From Trichobilharzia regenti (Eukaryota > Platyhelminthes > Trematoda > Strigeidida > Schistosomatidae): a DNA stretch of 64,000 nt. Positions 45,256-58,300 of this stretch are shown piece by piece (position 1 is the stretch's first letter; every line of letters begins with the position of its first letter). The position numbers and the translations under genes were made by a program. The notes below the pieces were generated by a model. It made no database searches, was not told the origin of the DNA, and saw nothing but the letters and a program-made list of their open reading frames with translations. Location: the NCBI GenBank assembly GCA_944472135.2, contig OX235265.1:48643459-48707458 (forward strand). Direction: 5' to 3'.

Positions 45256-45789
45256 CATCATCTTTACTGTTTCCATGCTTACTTTGGTTACACTGCATTT
45301 TGAACTTTATGGAAATCGGTATTCAGTCGTAGGTTTCTATACTCTCTCTCTTGTTAAGCACTGAACTTGAACCATACTTTTGATTTCGTCCTATTTTAAT
45401 CTTCACTGAAACCTACTGCTAGCCAGTATAGTGTGAAAAAGTCATAAATGCGATCACACAGCAGCTGACAATCAGGTCAGTGATATACATATATACACAT
45501 ATATTTCGCATAATTTAAAGTCTGAAATTAATAATTTCAGTAGGCCATTTCATCCTTCTGAATGTCCTTGACTCAGTGATACTATGCAAATATGACCTGA
45601 TTATCACTCTATACAACAGTCAAAATTACTTCTGAAGTGTATCGTCTAAGTGGCTTAGCTCTATAACATGATATAGATTGTAATACACACAGTGTTGTAA
45701 GACTAGCATTATGAAACAGCACAACAGCTCCGATATTAGCATACTGTGCAACAATATCTGCATAATTATTGTTTTATTTATTTTATTTT

Positions 45790-45975
45790 TATTCTTGATT
45801 ACAGCTTGATTCCACACCGTATTTTTGGTACACGTATGGAATTTTCAGCATGCGAGATCGGTTGCCCAAATTTTGCAGGCCGACCATAGATATCAGGTGT
45901 GCGTCGGCAGGGAATCGAACCTCGGACCATGTGCATGGTCGGTGAGAGTCCTAACCACTGTGCCAATGACGCCTG
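45790..45975 (-). mobile_element. tRNA-derived SINE (family S3)
   Basis: GATTACAGCTTGATTCCACA starts the tail complement. The head complement is GGAATCGAACCTCGGACCAT then GTGCATGGTCGG. About 85% similar by eye to 1505-1735. It ends about 220 bp before the gene B start. Confidence 0.65.
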
Positions 45976-46085
45976 AAGAATTATGAGCAATAGTTTGTGC
46001 TCGATACATCATCAGTTAATATTACTGCATAACACTTTGTGGTTTATCAAAATAAAACCTTATCTATAATGGAGTTATTTCCCTT
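45975..46085 (+). repeat. Fold-back element arm fragment just upstream of gene B start
   Basis: ATTATGAGCAATAGTTTGTG, CATCATCAGTTAATATTACT and the end CTTATCTATAATGGAGTT match the right arm of the fold-back Penelope-like family. It ends about 110 bp before the SLC13 gene B start codon. Confidence 0.6.
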
Positions 46086-46193
46086 CCTTATCATTCCATC
46101 TTGTTGATTTATGTTTTTTTTTCTGAACAGAGTACAAATTTACAATAATCTGTAAAGTAATCTGATGCAGAATAATCACGAATCTTCGGAATC

Positions 46194-46313
46194 ATGAAAC
46201 TTCCGGAAATATTCAAATATGTATGGATTACAGTCTTAGCATTCAAAAGTGTTCTGTTTTGCTGTCTATACGCCAGTGTCTTAGCTATAATTCCTATCAG
46301 TATACCAGGAAAG
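46194..46313 (+). CDS. SLC13 gene B exon 1 (start codon)
   Basis: This exon holds 40 codons from ATG at 46194 and ends IPGK before GTGGGG, in the same phase as gene A. The hydrophobic first membrane segment follows WITVLAFKSVLF. An upstream ATG at 46165 opens a 10-codon frame whose TGA overlaps this start codon as ATGA, so translation could be modulated if the mRNA begins upstream. Confidence 0.85.
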
Positions 46314-49300
46314 GTGGGGTCTTTGCTTTTTATTATTTAATCCCTTAAACTTATCGCTTGTAAATTGTTTGACGTGTCAGCATTGTCCCCTATCATAGTA
46401 GATTACAATTAGGAGGGTTGAATTATTGAGTATTTAAATTCTAACCTATAGTTAAAATGGTGTGATCGTCTAGTCACTCAAATATCTACAGTTCAGACTC
46501 TGATTGGTTTGAGCACTTGACTTAATGAAGGATAAAAAACTACAGCTCAATAGAATTTTAAGAATTTCTGGTTCTCTAGCCAATCCTAGCAATATACGAT
46601 ATCCACCCATTTTTATTTTTCACTAAGCTTATCTACTCACCTTGTGCACTGAATTACACCTCACAAAATACAAAGGACGGTCATTCAGCTCTATAAAATT
46701 ACCCTGATTATATGAGTAATATAAGTTTTCAGTGGAATGAATAGACGACTGACGTATCCTTGAACGAATATAGGTGGAGATTAAAACATATGAAGACATT
46801 TATTTATTGAAAATAAGACGTAAATTTTATTTTCAATTAATGAAATAACAAGTTTATGATTGCTTGGTACGTTTTACCAAGAGGTCAAAATCTACCTATT
46901 TTTATGTATGATCTTCATATCTTAAGGGATGAAATTGTTACATCTTCAAAATATGCACCTTTTCTCAGCCTATAGCAAAATATGAGGTCGATTTTCTATC
47001 TCTCTATCTATCTATCTATCTATCTTTTTCAATAGGTAGCTAAAGCATCCTATGTGTTACTTCTTATGACTGGTTTATGGGTGACTGAAGCTATTCCAAT
47101 TTATGTAACAGCATTGATTCCACTAGTCTTTGGACCATTACTTGGAATTGCACCTGCATCAGTCATTTCACCATCCTACACTAAGGTAGGTGTTGTCATT
47201 TTTGTTCACCCAAAGACCATTTTTTTTTACTAGGACTTACTGCAGTTCTTTCACTATATTACAGATAATGCAGATCAGAGATTATTTGATATGGAACTAT
47301 TGAAACAAATGTTAGTGAAGCAAGATGCTTTAAATTAACTTTCGATGTTATATTGATTCATTTAGAGTGGTTCAGTCTGAATTTACTCTGGTTTTGCTTT
47401 CAGCGAATCAGTACACAGATTTCAGGCTAGATGATGGACATGTGGTCAAGAATTACTAATACTATGATGGAATAAAAAACTAAGATTCCTACCAAAATTG
47501 GTAGTACCAACTCAATGACTTGGAAGATTTGCTACAGTGAATACCCGTCAAACAAAGTTAATGGATGAATTTTTACTGTTGAAACAATACTTGCTGGATA
47601 TTGTTTGAGTGTATGCATTTGATATGAAACTGAATACATTGCTTTTATGAGTTGATCACGGATTGATATCAGTTAGTGAACCACTGGAAACTAGCACTGG
47701 AGTACTGGAGAGCTCTTTCATCCTAGTATGGGAATCATCGGCAGTACGTACCCACTGAGGTTTGAACTTGAGACCTTCCACTTACAAAGCAAGCTGACCA
47801 TTCAGCCACTGAGATCCGATTCAGTGGTGAACTCTTACTTCTACCAATTCGTGATTTACCAACCACTGTCTTCGGTGGGACATCCATCCTTACACTTGTC
47901 TGAATGGACCTCACTGATCACGACTTGTCACTAAAACTGCAGGAAACTCCGTCCTGTTGGTTGGAGTCGTGCCAAGTCACGAATTAGCAGAAGTTAGAAT
48001 TCACGAGTTGGTCATTGAATCGGCTTCCAGTGTCTGGATGGTATATGCACCAGCTTGTCTTGTAACCAGGAGGTCGTAGGCTCGAACCCTGATGGTGGGT
48101 GCGTACTGCCAGTGATTCTCAAACTAGGATGAAAGAGCTGTTCAGTACTCCAGCGTTAGTTTTCAATGATTCTCTAACTGATTTCAATCCGTGACCAACT
48201 CCTAGAAACAAACAAAACTAATCCTTACAAACCAACGTTAGTAAATACACTGTGATACTGTATAGCTTTTTCTACTCTAAGAACACCGTGAACATTGAAC
48301 ATATCCCTCCAAAAGGCTGGTTTGAACAAACACATTAAATAACTAGTGTATCACGTAATTTTCGTAATAATTTCTCCATTATCCACAAAGAAATGATGCT
48401 AAGGTTAGTGAAAACATTAGAGAAAGAAAAGACGTTTTGTCTGACACTTATACAAAGCTTCATAACGTGTTTTTTGTTTTGTTTTGTGAAGTAACATGGA
48501 TAACTAACTTCAAGGGAAAAATTTTTTGCATTGAAATACGGCGGATCACTTGGTTTTGGGTTAACTACACACTTACACATTCATTTTAATCGTCGATTCT
48601 TACAAATCTTTAATTCAAGAGTTAAAAATAAACTTGGATTAAGCAATTATCACTTCTGCATCCTTACAACATTTTGCTGTTGTCTGGAAATCTAAATATT
48701 ACAATATTTCAAGACATTTTTCCTGTTTTAATGATTAAGACCCAATTTCTCAGCTTCGTTTAATTCTTCTCATATATATTTTCCTTTATAAAATAAAGAT
48801 AACACTTTGTGCAGAATAAGATGGTACCGTCGTTTATTTCGCCGGCTTCTCAAAAGCTGCTAACGGCTTCAGAAAACTATTAATTTTCTATGCAGAGAAT
48901 AATTTTAATATATTTGTAAATATTACATGATGTCAGGCGAGAGGAGACCTCAAACTTAATGGGCAGTGCTCAGAAATCACAATTATACAGCTTTTGCATA
49001 GAAAGTATAGACATAAGGTTACCAAGTAAAGGAAGGACCTATAACTACTTATTTCTAAACACATAAGTTGGGTTTCATCGGAGTGATCAAGGCACTCTGC
49101 TTGAACTCATGCAGCCGGGTGAGAGTTTACGGCGAGTTGTCATCTGAAGTGGTGAAAACCATTGGTGTCTGTCAGGGATGCCCACTGTCCCCATTTCCAT
49201 TCAATTTCATCACAGATGTACTAATGGACTAACTGCTTACTTCAGCGACCCAGGGACTGACTTGTTACCTAGCAATAATCTCGTTGACTTAAAATATACA

Positions 49301-52300
49301 GATGATATAGTCCTTTAAGGTGACGACGCTGAAAAAATTCAGAATCTTCTGAACGCCTTGAGATGCAATCTACGAATGTTTGGCATGCGATTCGCTCCCG
49401 TAAAATGTAAGATAATGTTACAGGAATGGACTACACTGACTCAAAACTTAGAAATAGGGTGTGAAGGGATAGAGCACGTTGACCACTTCACGTATTCGGG
49501 AATTTGCATCAGCCCCAATGGGTTGATCGCTGACGAAATCTCAGCACGGATACAGAAGGCTAGCCTGGGATATGCCAACATACGCCATCTCCGGTTAGCT
49601 GTCAACCAAAGGAAGTGTGTGTTGCTTGGCAGTTCGCTCTGTCCTCCTTTGTGTCTGTGAGCGAGGCATGGCCCCCACTGGAAGTGGAAGACATAAAAAG
49701 GCTATCTGTCTTTGATTGTAGGTGTTTAAGTTCTATCTCCCGTGCGAAATGGTACAATACAGCGAGCGATATTGAGGTTAGGCGTCGAGTGCTAAGTAAG
49801 GAGGAGGAATCAATAGACGAGGCTGTGAAGTTACATCGACAGAGATGGTTAGGACATGTGTTACGCATGCCTAGTCATCGCCTTCCTCGACAGGCAATGT
49901 TGGCTGACATAAGGTCAGGTTGGAAAAGAGTGGCTGGTTGTCAAATAAAAACATGGCTTCATCAATCAATGAAATGCAAAACAGTTAGTTTAAGTCACGT
50001 AGGAAGGTGTAGACTTCCTGGATGGGGTCCTTGGGGTGGTAAAAACCAATAATAGAAACAATCGGTGATACAGCTTAAAGTCGTTCTCAATGGTGTAAAT
50101 GCATCCACTCCTTGTGACTTATAATTTCAAATGAAACCATATTATTCTTCGTTATTACTATTCCTTTGTCTCACACCTCTGTTTACTGTCTCTATTATGC
50201 ATTTCTCTTACTTTCTTCTCTTGCTTTGTGTGCTACATGGAGTGTGGTGATTTGAACTGCCGCACATCGTTACTAAGTTCTATGCTGAAAGCAGACATAC
50301 AGACAGAAGTTGAGTTTCGGGCGTTTGGTAGCAGCTGCCTCGGCAAACCTTAGGAGAATTAAAATAATTCGTCCATTGACTACCTTAAAAGATTTTATGG
50401 TGTCCACTTCATGACCCATATCGAAAATATGCCTAAAAATGGCACTGTTAAAAGCGTTTGTTCCCATGAAATGTAGGTTTTCTGGCACATGCTTAGAAAA
50501 TTGAAGGGATACTCTTCTTTCTGTCCTCCGAATGTAATTGTTATTGCAGATGCATTTAAATTTGTATATGCAATAAGAGCTAACATGAGAAGGGTGTCTG
50601 TTGACCTTTGATTCCACCGAAAAACATGCTGACCGATAAATGAGAAGCAATTTATCTGCAAGAGAGGTATTCACTTTTCCTTTGCCCATTTTTGCAATAA
50701 AATCATCTTTAAAGTCGATTTAAATGAAGACACACTTCTTTTTCACTGTGATCTGTTTCGCATTTAAACCTTCACATTCTTCATACTTTTTACTTAATGT
50801 CTAAGGGTAACTGCTGTTTTTCATTGTCTCTCCAAGAATCAGAAATTCTTCCATCAATTTCTTTTTCAGAGCATATTCTCCATGCTGTGTAAAAGAGTGT
50901 TTGAATCAGCGCTTTGTGATGGTTATTTGGACAAAAACGATTGAATTTTCAGTAGTGGTTGTCCACATGTAGGCATGACCTCTGGAGACTATACTATCTT
51001 CCAGACATTGTATTACAGTGATAAGGGAATGAAACTCAACATCACTAATTTTAAGTTCCGCAGTGAAGTCAGTATTTTCATATGCATCACTGAACTGTTG
51101 AGTTCACAAAAAACGCCTAATGATGAATAGATTAATACCATTTGTTTATTTTTTTTAAATTTCTACTTTTTCACTAATAATAATATTTCAACACTTTTAG
51201 GACACAAATATTCTATTTTTCGGTGGTTTAATGGTAGCTTGTGCAATAGAAAATAATTATATTCATAAACGAATTGCAATCTCAATCCTCAAACTAGTTG
51301 GTAGTGATCCAAAAATGTAGGTTTATTAAATTTTATGATATAATTTGATACATCTTATGCAATTGATCAGATAAAGGTTAGATGGATATGACATTTTTTA
51401 AAAGTCAAAGCGTCTTTAACTATGCTGTACAGCTCTTGTTAATTCCACTTCTACGATGTTAAAAAAAGCAATCACTTAACATTGAATTACCAACATGATA
51501 GTTTATAAATCACCTGCAAATAAATTGCATATTTCAATTAATACAAACATCAAATAAGAAATCAGAAATTCACATGCTTTTTACCACCTTTATTTATGTG
51601 GATGATAGGCTTGAAATCACTTATCAACTCTACTATTCTAAATTCTGAAATGACTGATCGTGAATGTCTAAATGATCCCAATAGCTAAATGAAATACAAG
51701 TCACATTTAGTTGGTATTGGTTCGGGATAAAAATCTAAAAATTGAAATCAATTCAAAGTCCTCACAAGACCTATAATCGCCAAGTCACTGATGGCTATTG
51801 GATGGATTTCGTGAAGCTGCAAGGGGAAGTCGCAGCCAATACAGTCTACTATGTCAAGGTGAAATGAATGTTCATCGAAGACGCTGGTGAAGGTGGCTCT
51901 TTATCACGAGAATACAAAGTTAGAGTTCAGGCATCACAGAATGCCAACCAATGTGGGTGTATGATCATCTAGCTTGACCCCGTAACCTGGAGGTATCGGG
52001 TTCAAACCCTGGCATGGTTGTATGTGCACACAGTGAAGAGTCTTAAAATAGGACAAAACAGCTTTTCAGCTGTCTGTTTAACTGATGTTGGTTCGTGACA
52101 AAAATCTTACACCTGATGGTTTTTGATAACTAATTCTAAATGATTAATCTAAATTATACGCATAAAACCTATTTGTATTAATATTTTTAGGTTGTGTTAT
52201 TAGAAGACGAAGATCATCTGAAAAATAAGATGCATCTCACGCATTTTTTTTCAAAAAGTCTGATCACACATGTACTTTGCCAGATCAATTTAAATGAAAA

Positions 52301-55300
52301 ATACAAGTTCAATTACGATTTTAAAAAGTTATATAGGATCTAAGAATAATAGTGTTCGTTTACAGAGATTTGATTAGTTTTATGATTTTCATCATGGTCT
52401 GACATCGGTTAGAGAACCAAGTCAACAGGGATTGCTGGATAACTATTTCGTCCCGGTTTGACACTCTTCAGCAGTATGCTTCCACTGGGACTCAAACGCA
52501 GGACCTTCCAGTTACAAGGCGAGCTCGTAGACCAATAAACCACCGGGATCCGACTCAGTGGGTCTATGATTTCCAGTTTATACCAATTCACGATATGGTG
52601 AGGCCATTTGATCGAGTCCCAGTGGCATTAATGGTCTACGGGCTCGCCTTGTAACCGAGAGGCCTTGGGTTCAAGCCCCGGTGGGCGCGTACTTGTGAAG
52701 AATCCTAAACCACGACGAAACAGCTGTCCAGTGCTCCTAAGTTTTCCAATGACTCTCTAACTGATGTCAGTTCATAATGAAATCCTGAAATTAACACTAA
52801 ATTTGGTAAAATAATCAGATGAAGATTAGCAAAGTAGGTTAAGAGTAATAATAAATTGTTTTTGTACACATAGCAACTATCGCCTCTGCATAGTACAGTA
52901 AGCGCGCATACTGTTTATATAAATTATCTTAAGATTTGTTTTGATATCAATTTTCTGACTCAATTCAACTGTGTCTAAATATGTACGAAGTGAGTAGTCT
53001 ACCATCTAGGTTTGTCGATGTTTATCCGTTCGCTTGTTTTTCTAGCCATTTGGGTAGATATTCTCACAACTGCAGCGTTAAGCTCGGCTTTTTCTTTTAA
53101 TTTTTAAAAATGCAAGCTTGACAAAGCACAATTTATTAATATTTTTAATGTGCTCTATTGATTTAGTATATTTCTCATTGTTATATCACTCAAAACTACG
53201 TCATTAAGTCTATGCAACTTTCATAGTCTAAGTAAATGATAAATTTAGTATTGCGATTTAAACATGAAAAGCAAATTTAATAAACATGATAGTGTAAGTT
53301 AATGAGTTTGCATATACGTGATCAGTCATTTTAAATGTGTTTTGCGCATCATGCTATAAATAACAACCCATAAAGTATATTTATATGCATCTACTAACAA
53401 CTCATTTATAACTCTAAAAGTGATCTCATTTAAATTGAAATCAAGTGATTATTGTGAAGACTGAAATCTGTAGCATCGTGCAGCCGAATGACCTTGATTT
53501 TTAATTCAGTATGCTCAATTAGTAAATGTGACCTATTTGACTAGTTATTTTCTGATGTCTATTTGTTAATATGCCAATAAAGCAGAGGACGAGACAAGTG
53601 CGACTCTTTTCCAGCCTTATAGTGAAATTTTTTGGTCTTGCGCTACTATTTTTGTTTCCTCGGGTTCTGAGTGGGACAGCACGTCTCCACTTTGTCGTAT
53701 TCGATGCAGTCCTCTTAAGCTGACCCCTCGTCGACCACCCATAGTCTCTCATCTCCTACTCACTCAGTCTCCTTCATGTCACCTACGAACGCTCCACTAG
53801 TCATTTACCATTAGGGTTCCATTCCAGCGATGGCCTGGGGCGTGATGTTATTCGATGGTCTCCTGAAAGTGTGTCCGATCCATCTCCATAATTAGATCAA
53901 ATTATTATTATTATTGTATCCTTTAGTTCCTAGAGGAACATAGGGCTTCAGCTGCGCACCTCCATTGACTTCGGTTTTCTGACAACTTTTTCAACCTGCT
54001 CCAGGTCTGTCCACATGCTTTCATCTCCTCCTCGCATGACCTCCTCCAAGTCACCCTTGGACGACCAACTCGCCGCCTCCCTTTCGGGTTCCACTCGAGC
54101 GATGGCTTGTCTAGTGATGTCACTTGATGGTTTCCTCAGCGTATGGCCAATCCATCTCCATTTCTTTCTGCCTATTTGTTTCACAATCGGTTCCTGATTG
54201 GTTCGCTCCCAGAGATCCCTGTTGCTGATCTTTTCTGGCCATCTGATCTTGAGTATTGAGCGAAGACAACTGTTAATGAAGGTTTGAAGTTTGTTTGAGA
54301 TGCTCTTTATGACTCGCCAAGTCTCTGATCCGTATAGTAGCACTGACTTCACATTGGAGTTGAAAATCCGGATCTTATTTTAGATGCTGAGTGCTGTTGA
54401 CCTCCACACAGATTTGAGAGTAATGAAAGCTTGTCTTGCTTTGCCGATTCTGGCTTTGATGTCCTCGTCAGTTCCGCCTGTAGTTGAGACGATGCTTCCC
54501 AGGTAGGTGAAGGAGGTTGTTTCTTTCAGGTTCTTCCCATTTATGCTTATTTTGGTCTGTTGGTGTTGTTGATGTTGGCTAGGAATCTTCATTATCTCTG
54601 TTTTATCTATGTTCACGTGAAGTCCTATCTTTGATGCTTCTTCTGCCAACTTGTTACTTTTCACTTGCATATCTTCCAGTTTATGGGAAATCAGACATAT
54701 ATCATCGGCGAAATCCAGATCCTCCAAGTCTTTTGTGTCAGTCCATTTTATGCCTGTTCCCTCGTTGGTTGCCGTTGTCTGTCGCATTATCCAATCAATT
54801 GCAATCAGGAAGATCATTGGTGATAGTAGACAGCCTTGCCTCACTCCCGTCCTCACTTCGAAGGCTTCCGTAAGTTTCCCGTTGTGGATTACTTGGCATG
54901 CAGCATTGTCGTATAACTGTTGGATGAGGTGTATAATTGTCGATGGGACCCCGTAGTAGCGAAGTAGTTTCCAAATGACCTCTCGATCGACGCTGTCGAA
55001 GGCCTTTTCAAAGTCGATGAAGTTGAGATAGAGAGGTGACTGCCATTCCAAGCTTTGTTCAATGATGATCCGTAGAGTGGCGATTTGATCAATACATGAT
55101 TTGTTTCTCCTGAATCCAAAACATAAGTCGAACTAAGAAAATATTCCTTTCTAAACTAAATATAACTCACAAAGACATGTTTGCTACGACATGAATGACA
55201 TGCATTGCGTTTAGATGGACACAAAAGGTCAAAGAAGAATTTTATGACAAACATCCAAGGACAGGCCGAAATAATGCGATTAGCCATTTGCGCAAAAAGC

Positions 55301-58300
55301 AAACATATTTTGAGCTAAATGTATTTATATTTTCCTTTTGTAACCACAAGATATTCAGCTAGTAATATTACTTTATGCCATCAGAGCTGCCAAGAAAACA
55401 AGCAAACAATAGGGATTGAAAGAAATACCTGGACACCATTTATGTCAATCATTGCAGCTTGCCAGCGAGATTGAGGTGTTGTCAACACTGAATGGTTGTT
55501 TCTGTCGTTTGAGAGAAACCTCATTATTCAGTATAATTCACCATAAAATGAGACAAAATTTTGCTCTTAATTTTGTACTCAAAAGAAGGTTAATTCTGTT
55601 CTATACATTCCTTACATCCGTTTATCTGATATTCCTGTCTTGAAATTTAATTAACAACTTTTAGACAAACTACACAACCTCACAAATAACCACGAAAATG
55701 TTCGAGTAATCTCTCTCAGCTATTGCATATTGTTCTCTAATCATACCATACTGCATATTCCATTGACGTGAATCTAAAAAGTAACAATGTTTTAACTCTT
55801 GCAGGTTAATGCTTGGCTTCATGCTTCCAAGTTGGTTTCTGTCAATGTGGATGAGTAATACTGCTACTGCAGCAATGATGATAACAATTGTGGATGCATT
55901 GCTAACAGATTTTCTGAAAATGGGTAAAGATAAAATTAACTGGATTTTACTTCTCATCACTTAACCTTATTTTTCATTTTTAATTGGATCGTGTTGACAA
56001 TTTGATTTGTAGAGTGAGATATCATCTGATAGTTTAATGTTTTTTGGAAAATACCCATATGGACATTAGAAAGAAGAGAACACGAAGTTCAGCAAAGATA
56101 TCTTTTCGGCGATTTCATTCTCAAAAGCTGTACAATCGCATTTATATAGATTATTTTAACATGGATAGAATTATTATTTGTTTAATTTCACATAGTAACG
56201 AAGGTGATAATAATTTTCAACTTGATATAGTAGTTTGAAGGTACGAATATAGATTACAAGAGGCTTAGAGACAAGATTTCATAGGATTAGAAAATAGTTA
56301 CAAAGTAGGCAAAAAATTAATATTTGATAATTGGAGAAATAATTTTAAAGGCGAATCGAAGGTGATAATTATTTTCGACTTAATATGAATTACAAGAGGT
56401 TTAGAAACGCAGGGATAGGACGAACTACAGGTTTGAACAAAATGAGCATGGAAAAAAATTGAAATCAAAATTTTCTCTTAGTGTTGCTGCAGGGAAGGTC
56501 TTCTTTAAAGAGCTGGACATTCTCCTCTTCAGGATATCAGCTACCAAATCTCCCTTGAAATTCAGATTTAGATACAGCGTTTTCTTTGGCGCTGAATCGT
56601 ATTCTTCTCTTTTTGGTTTAGGTTTCATGTTCTTTTCGACAAAACGTGTCGGGTAGCCATTTTGAGCCAGGATATTTTTGAGGAATAGGAGCTCCTCTTC
56701 CATGCAATCGTTGCTGCAGATTTTTCTAACCCGATGGGTTAGTGCGCTGATGAGGGCTCGTTTTCGGCTCAGAGGTATACAACTATAGAAATGCGTTAGT
56801 TGGCCATTCCATGTCGGTTTTCTGCGGATGGACCTCTTCAGGGTTCCATCATCTCTTCTTGTCAATTCCACGTCCAGAAATGGAATCTTTGAATCGCTTT
56901 CTAACTCCACTGTGAACTTAATCGAAGGATGGGAATTATTGAATTCTTGTAAGATGCAGTTGAAGTCTGAGTTATCGTAGCAGACTATAAAGGTATCGTC
57001 AACGTACCTTTTGTATAGTAGTAATTTGTTTATTGTTGATTTTAAAACTCCACTCTCCAAACTGGCCATAAAGCAGTCTGCTAAAAGCGGGCCAAGAGGA
57101 GATCCCATTGCAGTTCCATCTTTCTGTCTGTAGATGTCGCCGTTGAAGGTGAATTGTACATTCAGCGTGCATCTCAGCGAAAATTCCTTCAGATATGAAA
57201 CTGGTACTCCGACGTTTATATTAGATTTCTCCATATAATTGCACAGAAAGCAAATTGTTTCTGTTAGTGGCACGTTGGTAAAAAGAGATTCAACATCTAG
57301 TGATAGCATTCGTTTATCATTTACATTCAAATCTTTTATGCATTCGATGAACTCAAAAGTATCACGAAGAGAGTATTTGCATAGGTGTTGTCTCACCGGC
57401 TCCAACATTTCGGACAACCATTTGGCGATTGGATGGTATGGTTTAATGTTTGATAGGCTATCCAAATACATCAGTATAAATGTGTCCATACTCCAGTTTA
57501 CTCAAAATTCAATGCATTCTAATGACTTAGCCATACGGTTGAGGTTGATTTTTCAACATCGAACTTTGCACAAATTGTGGCGTTTCATTTCACCACACTG
57601 CACAAAACCCACAAATATAGGGAAAAATAATCGATAGAACTATAATATTAAAAAATATGAGTACGATTACGGTAAGAATGAAGATGTGAAGTGGAATGAA
57701 TTCAAGCGGTAAAATAAAATCAAAAAAAACTAGAAAGAACATTACTATGACCAAAGTAAAGAAAGGGGTTTGAAAAAACGTTTTTGAACACATAATTTAG
57801 GTTTCTGTTCATGTATAGCTAAAGCTTCGGCTATGCATAAGTGAAAAAAACGTAAGCTTTTGGATCGATTCGACTTTGCCATGTAGATAACTTTGAAAGG
57901 TGAATCACGTGGGGCCAAATGACCAGACTCTAACAGGTGATCACAAATAGATGATTTCGCAGTTCTTCGTTCGCCTTTCATTAACCAAACCGGATAGTGT
58001 TCAGCTACACGTTTTCGGAGATTACGCTTACAACGTCCAATATAAACAGCTCCACAAGAGCAGGTAAAAGAGTAAATGCACACAGATGTGGACAAGAGCG
58101 GCAATCTATGCTTGACGTATTGTCCAACCATATTTCGGCTGGTAATAACTAGTTGCAGGTCAGCTGCAGGAAAAGTGCGTTTAACACATTAAGATAAACG
58201 ATTTTTAATCAATTCCGAATTGGTGTCACCTTTGAATGCCAGACTCATAAACAATTTTTTCTTTGGTACTGTGACTTGTCTCAGGGCGGATTCTTTCTTG

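Noticed and set aside
54631..54956. Plus-strand ORFs of 80-101 codons
   Set aside because: They lie exactly antisense to the RTE reverse transcriptase frame and show no motif of their own.
57239..57637. 132-codon plus-strand ORF
   Set aside because: Antisense shadow of the Penelope RT frame and its upstream junction.
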